Positions 1-6,159 of a stretch of DNA of 6,972 bases are shown here, in pieces (position 1 is the first letter of the stretch; every line of letters begins with the position of its first letter). Made by a program: the position numbers and the translations under genes. The notes beneath the pieces were generated by a model. The model made no database searches, was not told the DNA's origin, and worked only from the letters and a program-made list of their open reading frames with translations. Where the stretch lies: the NCBI GenBank assembly GCA_030150665.1, contig JASLFJ010000009.1, positions 1-6,972 on the forward strand, written 5' to 3'. Source of the DNA: Enterococcaceae bacterium. Lineage in GTDB: Bacteria; Bacillota; Bacilli; Lactobacillales; Catellicoccaceae.

Positions 1-765
1 ATTGCTATTGATGGTCATAACATCAAATTACTTAAACTGGGATGGATTCGTTTTGCAAAGAGTCGTGAAGTAGAAGGTCGTATTCTTAATGCAACTATGA
101 GACGTAATCCCAGTGGGAAATATTTCATATCTATTCTTGTAGAAACAGAAGTACAACCGTTAGAAAAAACAGATGCTTCTGTAGGTATAGATCTTGGTTT
201 GAAAGATTTTGCTATTCTTTCCGATGGAACTGTCTACGCTAATCCTAAGTTTTTTCGAAAATTAGAAGAAAAATTAGTAAAAGCACAACGGATTTTATCA
301 AGACGTAAAAAAGGTGGTTCTAATTGGAACAAACAACGTATTAAAGTTGCTCGTATTCACGAAAAAATCACTCATGCTAGACGTGATTACTTGCATAAAA
401 TCTCTACCGAGATCATCAAAAACCACGATGTGATCGGTATTGAAGATTTGCAAGTATCTCATATGTTGAACAATCATAAACTAGCCAAAGCTATTAGTGA
501 AGTATCATGGGCACAATTTAGATGGATGTTAGAATACAAAGCGAAGTGGTACGGAAAGCAAGTGGTAACCGTGGCAAAAAATTTTCCATCGAGTCAGCTT
601 TGTTCATGTTGTGGCTATAAAAATAAAGACGTTAAACATCTTAGATTGCGTGAATGGGAGTGTCCTCATTGTCATACCCATCATGACCGAGATATTAACG
701 CAAGTTTAAATCTTAAAAATGAAGCCATAAGGCTTCTAACCGTAGGAACTACGGGGATTGCCTAA
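1..765 (+). CDS. tnpB: TnpB, RNA-guided nuclease of an IS200/IS605-type element (5' end outside window)
   Basis: The frame is open from base 1, so the first ATG at 97 is internal and the gene starts left of the window. The 254 residues seen are the C-terminal part of a family usually about 370-410 aa long. All RuvC-like nuclease elements are visible: the first Asp in GIDLG (codon 190-192), Glu in GIEDL (442-444), and the last Asp in DRDINA (691-693). A zinc ribbon lies between the last two, with Cys pairs at 601/610 and 661/670. The C-terminus VGTTGIA is typical of these transposon proteins. Family knowledge: TnpB uses an RNA from the element's right end to cut DNA next to a short target-adjacent motif, which favours retention of the element. 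No tnpA is visible; it could lie to the left or be absent. No frameshift or stop is seen in the visible part, so it looks functional. Family assignment is secure; assignment to IS605 rather than IS607 is not. Confidence 0.93.
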   Translation: MAIDGHNIKLLKLGWIRFAKSREVEGRILNATMRRNPSGKYFISILVETEVQPLEKTDASVGIDLGLKDFAILSDGTVYANPKFFRKLEEKLVKAQRILSRRKKGGSNWNKQRIKVARIHEKITHARRDYLHKISTEIIKNHDVIGIEDLQVSHMLNNHKLAKAISEVSWAQFRWMLEYKAKWYGKQVVTVAKNFPSSQLCSCCGYKNKDVKHLRLREWECPHCHTHHDRDINASLNLKNEAIRLLTVGTTGIA

Positions 766-832
766 TCAATTAGAGTTCGGTAGAACGCTGTACTTAGGAA
801 TCCATTACGGCTTTAACCTAGTGGTAGTTCAA
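1..832 (+). mobile_element. Right part of an IS200/IS605-family insertion sequence
   Basis: The element consists here of the tnpB 3' part plus a structured, non-coding right end. The proposed boundary is the TCAA at 829-832. It follows a stem of ACTTAGG (792-798) with CCTAGT (817-822) in which one T (794) is unpaired. In IS608-type elements the right end is an imperfect hairpin with an unpaired T recognised by the TnpA transposase, and cleavage occurs after TCAA. As usual for this group, no terminal inverted repeats or target duplication are expected. The left end is outside the window. The exact boundary is inferred from family knowledge and has not been tested against an empty site. Confidence 0.6.
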
Positions 833-850
833 AATATCAATGTTGTTATT
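721..850 (+). ncRNA. Candidate omega RNA (reRNA) scaffold plus guide, overlapping the tnpB 3' end
   Basis: Consecutive short hairpins occupy the end of tnpB and its downstream region. GAAGCC/GGCTTC (721-726 with 731-736) has an ATAA loop. CCGTAG/CTACGG (740-745 with 749-754) has a GAA loop. GTTC/GAAC (775-778 with 783-786) has a GGTA loop. The right-end stem with an unpaired T spans 792-822. The scaffold would end at TTCAA (828-832), and the guide would be the first ~16-20 bases of flanking DNA from 833 (starting AATATCAATG). In characterised TnpB systems the guide RNA has this arrangement: same strand as tnpB, overlapping its 3' end, guide taken from the flank. The 5' end of the RNA cannot be set from sequence, so 721 is only the first clear stem; mature scaffolds usually begin further upstream. 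Confidence 0.55.
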
Positions 851-890
851 TTACTTCGAGTTATAGAATCAGTTGAAGTTATAGATATTA

Positions 891-905
891 TTTGATAATA
901 TCAAA
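891..905. promoter_or_regulatory. Perfect 15-bp palindrome, candidate operator
   Basis: TTTGATAATATCAAA is a perfect inverted repeat, seven bases on each side of a central A. It lies just upstream of the best promoter for the antiporter operon, with its right edge 13 bases before the proposed -35. Size and symmetry fit a dimeric helix-turn-helix regulator such as a TetR- or MarR-type protein, but I do not recognise the motif and no regulator gene is in the window. The region is AT-rich, where chance palindromes are more common, and an overlapping 7-bp stem (884-890 with 896-902) can also form. Confidence 0.35.
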
Positions 906-918
906 GTATATTTACTTA

Positions 919-946
919 TTGTTTTATCATTTATTTTTTTTATAAT
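919..946 (+). promoter_or_regulatory. Putative sigma-A promoter of the antiporter-Pip-acylase operon
   Basis: A consensus TATAAT (941-946) is preceded by TTGTTT (919-924) with a 16-base spacer. Transcription would start near 953 and leave a leader of about 150 bases before the antiporter ATG at 1105. A second, weaker candidate lies inside that leader: TTGATA (985-990), 16 bases, TATGAA (1007-1012). The stretch 833-1104 contains no ORF I would defend. Apart from these promoter candidates it holds the palindrome at 891-905, two copies of AGTTATAGA (859-867, 877-885), a tandem AATCATG (944-957) and the ribosome binding site. Confidence 0.5.
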
Positions 947-1090
947 CATGAATCATGTTATTTAAAAAGAGCATCATTGAATTATTGATAGTGTCATGAC
1001 GTGTGTTATGAAATAAGTAAGTATGCTTGTATTCTGCTGTGTGTATAAAGTTTAACGTGATACAGTAGTTAAAAAGTAAATAATAAATAG

Positions 1091-1097
1091 AGAGGAG
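1091..1097 (+). promoter_or_regulatory. Ribosome binding site that fixes the antiporter start at 1105
   Basis: AGAGGAG ends seven bases before the ATG at 1105, an ideal distance. An in-frame TTG at 1099 would start only one base after the site, so that longer start (two extra residues) is rejected. Confidence 0.8.
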
Positions 1098-1104
1098 TTT
1101 GTTT

Positions 1105-2520
1105 ATGAGTCAAAATGATACGTCAAAAAAACTAACTCGATTTGGTTTTTTTGCGATGACAGCATCGTTATTTATCACTGTATATGAATATCCAACTTTT
1201 GCTGCATCAGGAAAAACCTTGATTTTTTTCCTGCTTTTATGTGGATTATTTTGGTTTTTACCTGTGGCATTGAGTTCTGCAGAGCTTGCGTCTATTAAAG
1301 GATATCAAGAAGGAGGCATTTATAGCTGGGTAGGAAAACCATTAGGAGAAAAATTTGGATTTGCTGCTATTTTCTTTCAGTGGTTTCAAATTACAGTAGG
1401 ATTTGTGACGATGATTTATTTTATTATCGGAACGATGTCTGATATTTTAAATATTCCTGAGATGAATAAAAATCCATTCATTAAATTTTTAACCGTTGTT
1501 GTTATTTTCTGGTTGTTGACTTTACTTCAATTTAAAGGAACAAAAACAACAGCTCGTCTAGCAAAACTTGGGTTTTCAATCGGTATTGTAGTTCCTGTAC
1601 TGATTATGTTAGTTTTAGCGATTAAATATTTTATGTCAGGGCATACTGTATCACCTAATTTTTCAGAAAGTCATTTTTTCCCAGACAAGAAAAATATCGC
1701 AGCGCTGACTTCATTTATGTTAGCTTATATGGGTGTTGAAGCTTCAGCACCTCATATTACAGACTTAGAAAATCCAAAGAAAAATTATCCAATGATTATG
1801 ATTGTCCTAGTTATTGTGGGAATGGCACTGAGTACTATTGGAGGTAGTGTTGTTTCTATGGTGCTTCATGGACAAATTTCTTCTAACGAAGGAGTCGTTC
1901 AAGCCCTTCAAGTATTAATCTCTCCAGGAAAAAATTCATGGGGTGTTATTGCGTTAGGGTGTCTCGTTTCTTTTGGTGTCATGGCTCAAGTAAGTTCTTG
2001 GATTGTCAGTCCTACAGAAGGACTTCTTTTTGTAGCAACAAAAGGGCTACTACCAACACGATTTAAAAAAGTAAACAATGCAGACGTTCCAGTTCCTTTA
2101 CTGATTTTACAAGGGATTGTCGTAACGATTTGGGCTGCTGTTTTAACATTTGGTTCAGGAAGCTCAGGTGGGAATGTATCATTTCAAACTGCGATTTCAC
2201 TGACGGTATTGATTTATTTGAGTGCTTATCTTTTATTCTTTATTGCTTATTTTGTTGTGATCTTTAAGAAAAAAGATTTGCCAAGAGATTATCAAATTCC
2301 AGGTGGACAAGCAGGGAAAATTATTGTTGCAGGGGCAGGATTATTACTATCAGCAGCAGCAATGGTTACAGCCTTTTTTGTACCAGATACACTCGCTAAA
2401 AATGAAGCTAAAACTTATATTAGTTTACTTGTTGTTAGTTTTGTGATTACGATTGCTTTACCATTTCTGTTTTATCATTTCTATGGAAAAAAACATCGTA
2501 TTGAGGAAAGTGGGTCATAA
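1105..2520 (+). CDS. gadC: GadC-like glutamate/GABA-type amino acid antiporter (APC superfamily)
   Basis: This is a 471-aa polytopic membrane protein with about 12 predicted helices, similar along its whole length to E. coli GadC as I remember it. Shared stretches include VYEYPTFA, FGFAAI, YMGVEAS, SWIV.P and the IPGG loop. The residues described as lining the E. coli substrate path (Tyr30, Glu218, Trp308, Tyr378, Tyr382) appear to correspond to Tyr27, Glu212, Trp299, Tyr371 and Tyr375. Family role: exchange of external glutamate for cytoplasmic GABA, which together with a decarboxylase consumes protons. The chain ends (FYGKKHRIEESGS) soon after the last helix, so the C-terminal plug of the ~511-aa E. 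coli protein is absent. No decarboxylase gene is adjacent, so the substrate could be another amino acid/amine pair, as for the related tyrosine and agmatine exchangers. The gene is first in a probable operon, with the next start 3 bases after its stop. Family is secure; exact substrate is not. Confidence 0.85.
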   Translation: MSQNDTSKKLTRFGFFAMTASLFITVYEYPTFAASGKTLIFFLLLCGLFWFLPVALSSAELASIKGYQEGGIYSWVGKPLGEKFGFAAIFFQWFQITVGFVTMIYFIIGTMSDILNIPEMNKNPFIKFLTVVVIFWLLTLLQFKGTKTTARLAKLGFSIGIVVPVLIMLVLAIKYFMSGHTVSPNFSESHFFPDKKNIAALTSFMLAYMGVEASAPHITDLENPKKNYPMIMIVLVIVGMALSTIGGSVVSMVLHGQISSNEGVVQALQVLISPGKNSWGVIALGCLVSFGVMAQVSSWIVSPTEGLLFVATKGLLPTRFKKVNNADVPVPLLILQGIVVTIWAAVLTFGSGSSGGNVSFQTAISLTVLIYLSAYLLFFIAYFVVIFKKKDLPRDYQIPGGQAGKIIVAGAGLLLSAAAMVTAFFVPDTLAKNEAKTYISLLVVSFVITIALPFLFYHFYGKKHRIEESGS

Positions 2521-2523
2521 TTT

Positions 2524-4956
2524 ATGAATATGACCAAACAAGAATGGAAATTATTGCTGAATAATAAAATTTTGTTAATTTCTGTGATTGCGATTACTTT
2601 TATTCCCGTACTCTATGCGACTATTTTTGGTAAATCCGTATGGGATCCTTATGGGGAAACTAAGCACTTACCGGTTGCTGTTGTGAATGAAGATCAACCA
2701 GTGAGTTTAATGGGACAAGAATTAAATATTGGGGATCAAGTCATTGATAATTTAAAGAAAAATCATCAACTAGATTGGCATTTTGTAACAAAAAGTCAGG
2801 CTGAGGAAGGACTTAAAGATTTAGATTACTATATGGTTGTAAGTATTCCTAGTGATTTTTCTAAAAATGCAGCCAGTGTGATTCAAGCTGAACCAAAACA
2901 GATGGAGATTATCTATACAACAAATGGCTCTCTTAATTATATTGCAGAAACAATTTCTAGTATTGCTGCAACTGCTCTTGAAGACCAAGTCAGAACCCAA
3001 GTAGTCGAAGCATACACAACAGCAGTAGCTGAGGCAGGGAAAAAGTTAATCGCAGGTGTTGGAGAAGCAGCTTCTGGATCAAAACAGCTATCTGATGGAA
3101 CGACAGAGTTACAACAGGGACTTAAAAAATATACAGATGGTGTGAGTGAAGCTGATGGGGGTGCTAAGAAATTAGCAGATGGTACTGGTGAACTTGCTGG
3201 AAGTATTGGACCTTTAGTCAGTGGAGTCAATCAGTTATCTTCTGGTGCGAATCAGTTAAGTAGTGCATTAGTTAAAGTAGATCAAGGACTTCATCCGCTA
3301 CAGCTTCAGCTAGGTATGATTGATGCTGGTCTGTTGCAGCTATCTAACGGAGCTCAAGAGTTATCGATCGCTTTAAACTTATTTGAATCAAATCTAAGCG
3401 CACAGACACAAAGAGATTTAATTGCTGAATTAGAACATATTCAAACAAATTTAACACAGCTAATCACCAATGCAGGAGAACTTCGTGGTTTAGGACAAGA
3501 AGCAGCCCTTGTTGCTGATTTAGCCAATAAATCAAGTCAAAATTTAAGTAACGTAGCGAATAATATTCATTATGTGGATCAGACATTTAATAGTACGATT
3601 CGTCAAATTTTAAGAAAAAATCAAATTAATCCAAATGAACATCCAAGCCTTGTTGGCGATATTGCAGAAGCGATGCAAGATGCGCTTCAAAGACAGCTTG
3701 AATTTATTCAACAACAAGTCAATCAAGATTTAGCGTTAGTAGAGGCAGATTTAAATACACTCAGTCAGTGGAGTGCAGATCTTGCACAACATGCACAACA
3801 ATCTGAATCTATTGCTAATGGCATGGCCAATGCTTCTGGTGAGATGCGTCTTGCAATTTCAAGTATTCAATCAGGTATTGGTGATTTAAATCAAGTAATG
3901 CAACAATTTCCTGGTGCAAATCATGCGAATAACTTATCACAAGGCTTAGCGGAGACGAGTGTTGATTTAAGAAAAGCCTCCCTTGCGTTACCGATGGTCT
4001 TTAAAGATGTTGATGCACTAGCTCAAGGAAGTCAGCAGTTATCTGCAGGACTTAAAGAGATGCAAGGGAAATTACCAGAGTTAACAAGTGGTGTCACACA
4101 ATTAAACCAAGGCACTCATGAATTAGAAAAAGGGCTTAATGAGCTTGTCTCTAATTCACCATCAGTTATGACAGGTATTGATGCTTTAAATGCAGGGGCT
4201 AAAGAGTTATCTTCTGCACTAGGTTCAGGAGCAAGTGAAGCATCTAATGTTAAGTTAACGAAAAAAACAATTGATCAATTTGCAGATCCTGTGACTTTAA
4301 AACAAAAGCAGTACAGCGTTGTCTCTAACTACGGTGAAGCACTGTCTCCTTATATTATGTCGCTAGCTTTATTTGTAGGATGTATGCTGTTTAACTTTAT
4401 TTATCCGATTCGTAGAGTCTCCATGCAAGGGCAACCTAGTGGTGCTTGGTGGCTTAGTAAAGTAGTAATGGGATTTGCGGTTTCTAGTATGATGGCCTTT
4501 TTACAAGCAACGATTATGCTTCTGATTGGACTTCCAGTAGATAATTTGGGACAATATTACTTAACAGCATTTTCTGCTGCATGGTGTTATATGGCCATTG
4601 TCATGTTTTTAGCAATGACATTTGATAATCCAGGGCGTTTTGTGGCTATGATTTTACTCGTTCTTCAATTAGGAGGAGCAGGAGGGACCTTCCCACCACA
4701 AATTCAACCACGATTTTTTGGGCTGATTCATCCATATTTACCAATGTCTTATTCAGTTTATGCATTTAGAAATGCAATCTCTGGAGGTATTGGCACAGGG
4801 ATGTATATTAAAAGTATTGTTATTTTATTAGTCATTGCAGTCATATCAACAGCACTGCTTCGTGTTTCAATGAGTGTGTTACAAAAAAATTATTTACAAA
4901 ATGTATCACGGTTAAATAATAATCAAGCACTTCATGAATTAGAACTTGCTGATTAA
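2524..4956 (+). CDS. yhgE: YhgE/Pip family membrane protein
   Basis: An 810-aa protein with the complete YhgE/Pip layout. One transmembrane helix lies at about residues 14-34, followed by the conserved PVAVVNED segment (50-57). A long extracytoplasmic region contains Gly/Ser/Leu heptad repeats of the type QLSDGTTELQQG in two blocks (about 178-250 and 499-567). The conserved DQFADPV (from 584) precedes a C-terminal block of about five or six helices containing LQLGGAGGTFPP (714-725). The C-terminal part resembles ABC-2 type exporter membrane domains. Known relatives include Lactococcus Pip and B. subtilis YueB, both phage receptors; the normal cellular role of most members is unclear. Between the heptad blocks, about residues 300-490 form a Gln/Ala-rich, probably coiled-coil section. 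The start is 3 bases after the antiporter stop. Its nearest purine-rich site (GAGGAAAG, 2503-2510) lies inside the antiporter gene and is rather distant, which suggests translational coupling. A second ATG at 2530 is possible. Confidence 0.9.
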   Translation: MNMTKQEWKLLLNNKILLISVIAITFIPVLYATIFGKSVWDPYGETKHLPVAVVNEDQPVSLMGQELNIGDQVIDNLKKNHQLDWHFVTKSQAEEGLKDLDYYMVVSIPSDFSKNAASVIQAEPKQMEIIYTTNGSLNYIAETISSIAATALEDQVRTQVVEAYTTAVAEAGKKLIAGVGEAASGSKQLSDGTTELQQGLKKYTDGVSEADGGAKKLADGTGELAGSIGPLVSGVNQLSSGANQLSSALVKVDQGLHPLQLQLGMIDAGLLQLSNGAQELSIALNLFESNLSAQTQRDLIAELEHIQTNLTQLITNAGELRGLGQEAALVADLANKSSQNLSNVANNIHYVDQTFNSTIRQILRKNQINPNEHPSLVGDIAEAMQDALQRQLEFIQQQVNQDLALVEADLNTLSQWSADLAQHAQQSESIANGMANASGEMRLAISSIQSGIGDLNQVMQQFPGANHANNLSQGLAETSVDLRKASLALPMVFKDVDALAQGSQQLSAGLKEMQGKLPELTSGVTQLNQGTHELEKGLNELVSNSPSVMTGIDALNAGAKELSSALGSGASEASNVKLTKKTIDQFADPVTLKQKQYSVVSNYGEALSPYIMSLALFVGCMLFNFIYPIRRVSMQGQPSGAWWLSKVVMGFAVSSMMAFLQATIMLLIGLPVDNLGQYYLTAFSAAWCYMAIVMFLAMTFDNPGRFVAMILLVLQLGGAGGTFPPQIQPRFFGLIHPYLPMSYSVYAFRNAISGGIGTGMYIKSIVILLVIAVISTALLRVSMSVLQKNYLQNVSRLNNNQALHELELAD

Positions 4957-5014
4957 GGTTTATTGAAAGATAAAGGATATACATAAATGGAAATAAAGAA
5001 AGGATGAACGGCTC

Positions 5015-6025
5015 ATGTGTACAAGTATTTATACAAAAACAACTGCAGGAGATTATTTATTATCTAGAACAATGGATTTTTCATATCCATTAGACCCAGC
5101 TCCTGTTTATATTCCTAAAGGGTATTCATGGACCTCTTCTGTTGATCATTCGGTCACACATCAAGTGATGCATCCTTTTATTGGTGCAGGTCGTAAGATG
5201 GGAGAAACTTATTTTGTAGCCGATGGTGTTAATGAGCACGGAATTGCAGCTGCAGAGTTATATTTACCAGGAGATGCAGTATATCAAAAAGAGACACATC
5301 CTGCAAAACAAAATTTAGCTCCTCATGAGATGATTTTATGGATTTTAGGAAATATTCGTTCTATTGAAGAATTAGAACAATTGCTTCCAAATATTGTTTT
5401 AATTGAAGCTCCTGTTCCTGAACTGAATATTATTACACCACTACATTGGATTGTCAGTGATGATCAAGGTAGATGTGTTGTTATTGAGCCTACAGAAGCG
5501 ACGCTTCGTATTAAAGAAAATCCAGTAGGGGTTATGACAAATACACCTCTTTTAGAGTGGCATATTAATAATTTAAGAAATTACTTAAATACTCGTCCTC
5601 AGCAATATGCACCTGTAAAATTTGGTGATTTTGAAGCAACACCATTTTCACAAGGGACAGGAACATTAGGACTTCCTGGAGGGTATACACCCCCAGAGCG
5701 CTTTATCCGTGCTGCATTTTTTAAAGAACATATTGTACCTGCAAAAAATGAAGCAGAAGGTGTACGTAATGCGTATCATATTTTAGATACAGTGCGTATT
5801 CCAAAAGGGATTGTGATCAATCCTGAAGGGGCTCCAGATTATTCTCTTTATGCAGGAAGTATGTGCACAACAAGTCGTACATATTACTACAATTCTTATG
5901 ATAATCATCAAATTGCTAAAGTAGTTCTTGATGATACATTAAAACAAGAAACAGAGCCAGTTGTCTTTGATTATCCAGAAGCAGATGATCAGTTTATTAC
6001 GATTCCTATTAAATCACGTGGCTAA
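5015..6025 (+). CDS. Choloylglycine hydrolase family enzyme, penicillin V acylase-like
   Basis: A 336-aa N-terminal nucleophile hydrolase of normal family length. The start is fixed by Met-Cys: after Met removal Cys2 becomes the nucleophile. AAAGGA (4999-5004) gives a good ribosome site ten bases before the ATG. Other catalytic residues are in place: Arg18 and Asp21 in SRTMDF, Asn176 in MTNTP, and Arg229 in PPERFIRAAF. These match family positions 18, 21, 175 and 228, with one inserted residue. The family's position 82 is Tyr83 here (AELYLPG). Classical bile salt hydrolases have Asn there (GLN-PG), whereas penicillin V acylases have Tyr, so this is more likely acylase-like. It cleaves a linear amide C-N bond; the natural substrate is unknown and some relatives hydrolyse bile salts or acyl-homoserine lactones. 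No signal peptide is seen, so it should be cytoplasmic. It lies 58 bases after the Pip gene with no terminator or convincing promoter between, and is probably last in the operon. Confidence 0.9.
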   Translation: MCTSIYTKTTAGDYLLSRTMDFSYPLDPAPVYIPKGYSWTSSVDHSVTHQVMHPFIGAGRKMGETYFVADGVNEHGIAAAELYLPGDAVYQKETHPAKQNLAPHEMILWILGNIRSIEELEQLLPNIVLIEAPVPELNIITPLHWIVSDDQGRCVVIEPTEATLRIKENPVGVMTNTPLLEWHINNLRNYLNTRPQQYAPVKFGDFEATPFSQGTGTLGLPGGYTPPERFIRAAFFKEHIVPAKNEAEGVRNAYHILDTVRIPKGIVINPEGAPDYSLYAGSMCTTSRTYYYNSYDNHQIAKVVLDDTLKQETEPVVFDYPEADDQFITIPIKSRG

Positions 6026-6047
6026 AGATTTATGATTGTTCGCCTCA

Positions 6048-6069
6048 TGATATAAATTTATGATATAAT
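6048..6069 (+). promoter_or_regulatory. Tandem extended -10 promoter elements upstream of mnmE
   Basis: The nine bases ATGATATAA occur twice, 13 bases apart (6047-6055 and 6060-6068). Each copy forms an extended -10: TG-A-TATAAA at 6048-6056 and the perfect TG-A-TATAAT at 6061-6069. No good -35 box is found at 16-18 bases, which an extended -10 can tolerate. Transcription from the second would start near 6076, about 14 bases before the terminator hairpin. No other promoter fits closer to mnmE. Confidence 0.5.
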
Positions 6070-6089
6070 ATTGATATGAACAGGCAGTG

Positions 6090-6134
6090 AAAGTGCACAT
6101 TCATCGATTTTTTCGGTGAAGATGCACTTTTTTT
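6090..6134 (+). terminator. Rho-independent terminator after the acylase gene, within the mnmE leader
   Basis: An eight-pair lower stem (AAAGTGCA 6090-6097 with TGCACTTT 6123-6130) and an upper stem (TTCATCGA 6100-6107 with TCGGTGAA 6113-6120, one G-T pair) are separated by a 2x2 mismatch. The loop is five T's. The 3' arm runs into seven T's (6128-6134). On the opposite strand the stem is followed by only three T's, so it works in the + direction. It closes the antiporter-Pip-acylase unit and lies 25 bases before the mnmE start. Confidence 0.85.
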
Positions 6135-6159
6135 ATCGAATGAAAGAGTGGGTGATATT

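Noticed and set aside
97..99. ATG at 97 as the start of tnpB
   Set aside because: The frame is open upstream to base 1 and the upstream residues read as ordinary TnpB sequence. The true start is outside the window.
1027..1049. TTGTAT and TATAAA as a promoter close to the antiporter gene
   Set aside because: The spacer is only 11 bases, too short for sigma-A.
1034..1068. CTGCTGT/ACAGTAG stem in the antiporter leader as a riboswitch
   Set aside because: A single 7-bp stem with one G-T pair and a 21-base loop; no known riboswitch core and no terminator partner.
1099..1107. TTG start two codons before the antiporter ATG
   Set aside because: It would begin one base after the ribosome binding site. 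The ATG at 1105 has correct spacing.
2937..3230. 97-residue open frame on the minus strand
   Set aside because: It lies wholly inside the Pip gene, opposite the repetitive heptad block, and its Ser/Pro/Ala-rich product is a shadow of that repeat. No recognisable domain.
3055..4224. DNA repeats or a CRISPR-like array inside the Pip gene
   Set aside because: The recurring pattern is protein-level heptads typical of the family. The DNA copies are divergent and are not separated by unique spacers.
4957..5014. Separate promoter for the acylase gene
   Set aside because: TTGAAA (4963-4968) is followed by TATACA after only 9 bases or CATAAA after 13. Neither spacing is acceptable.
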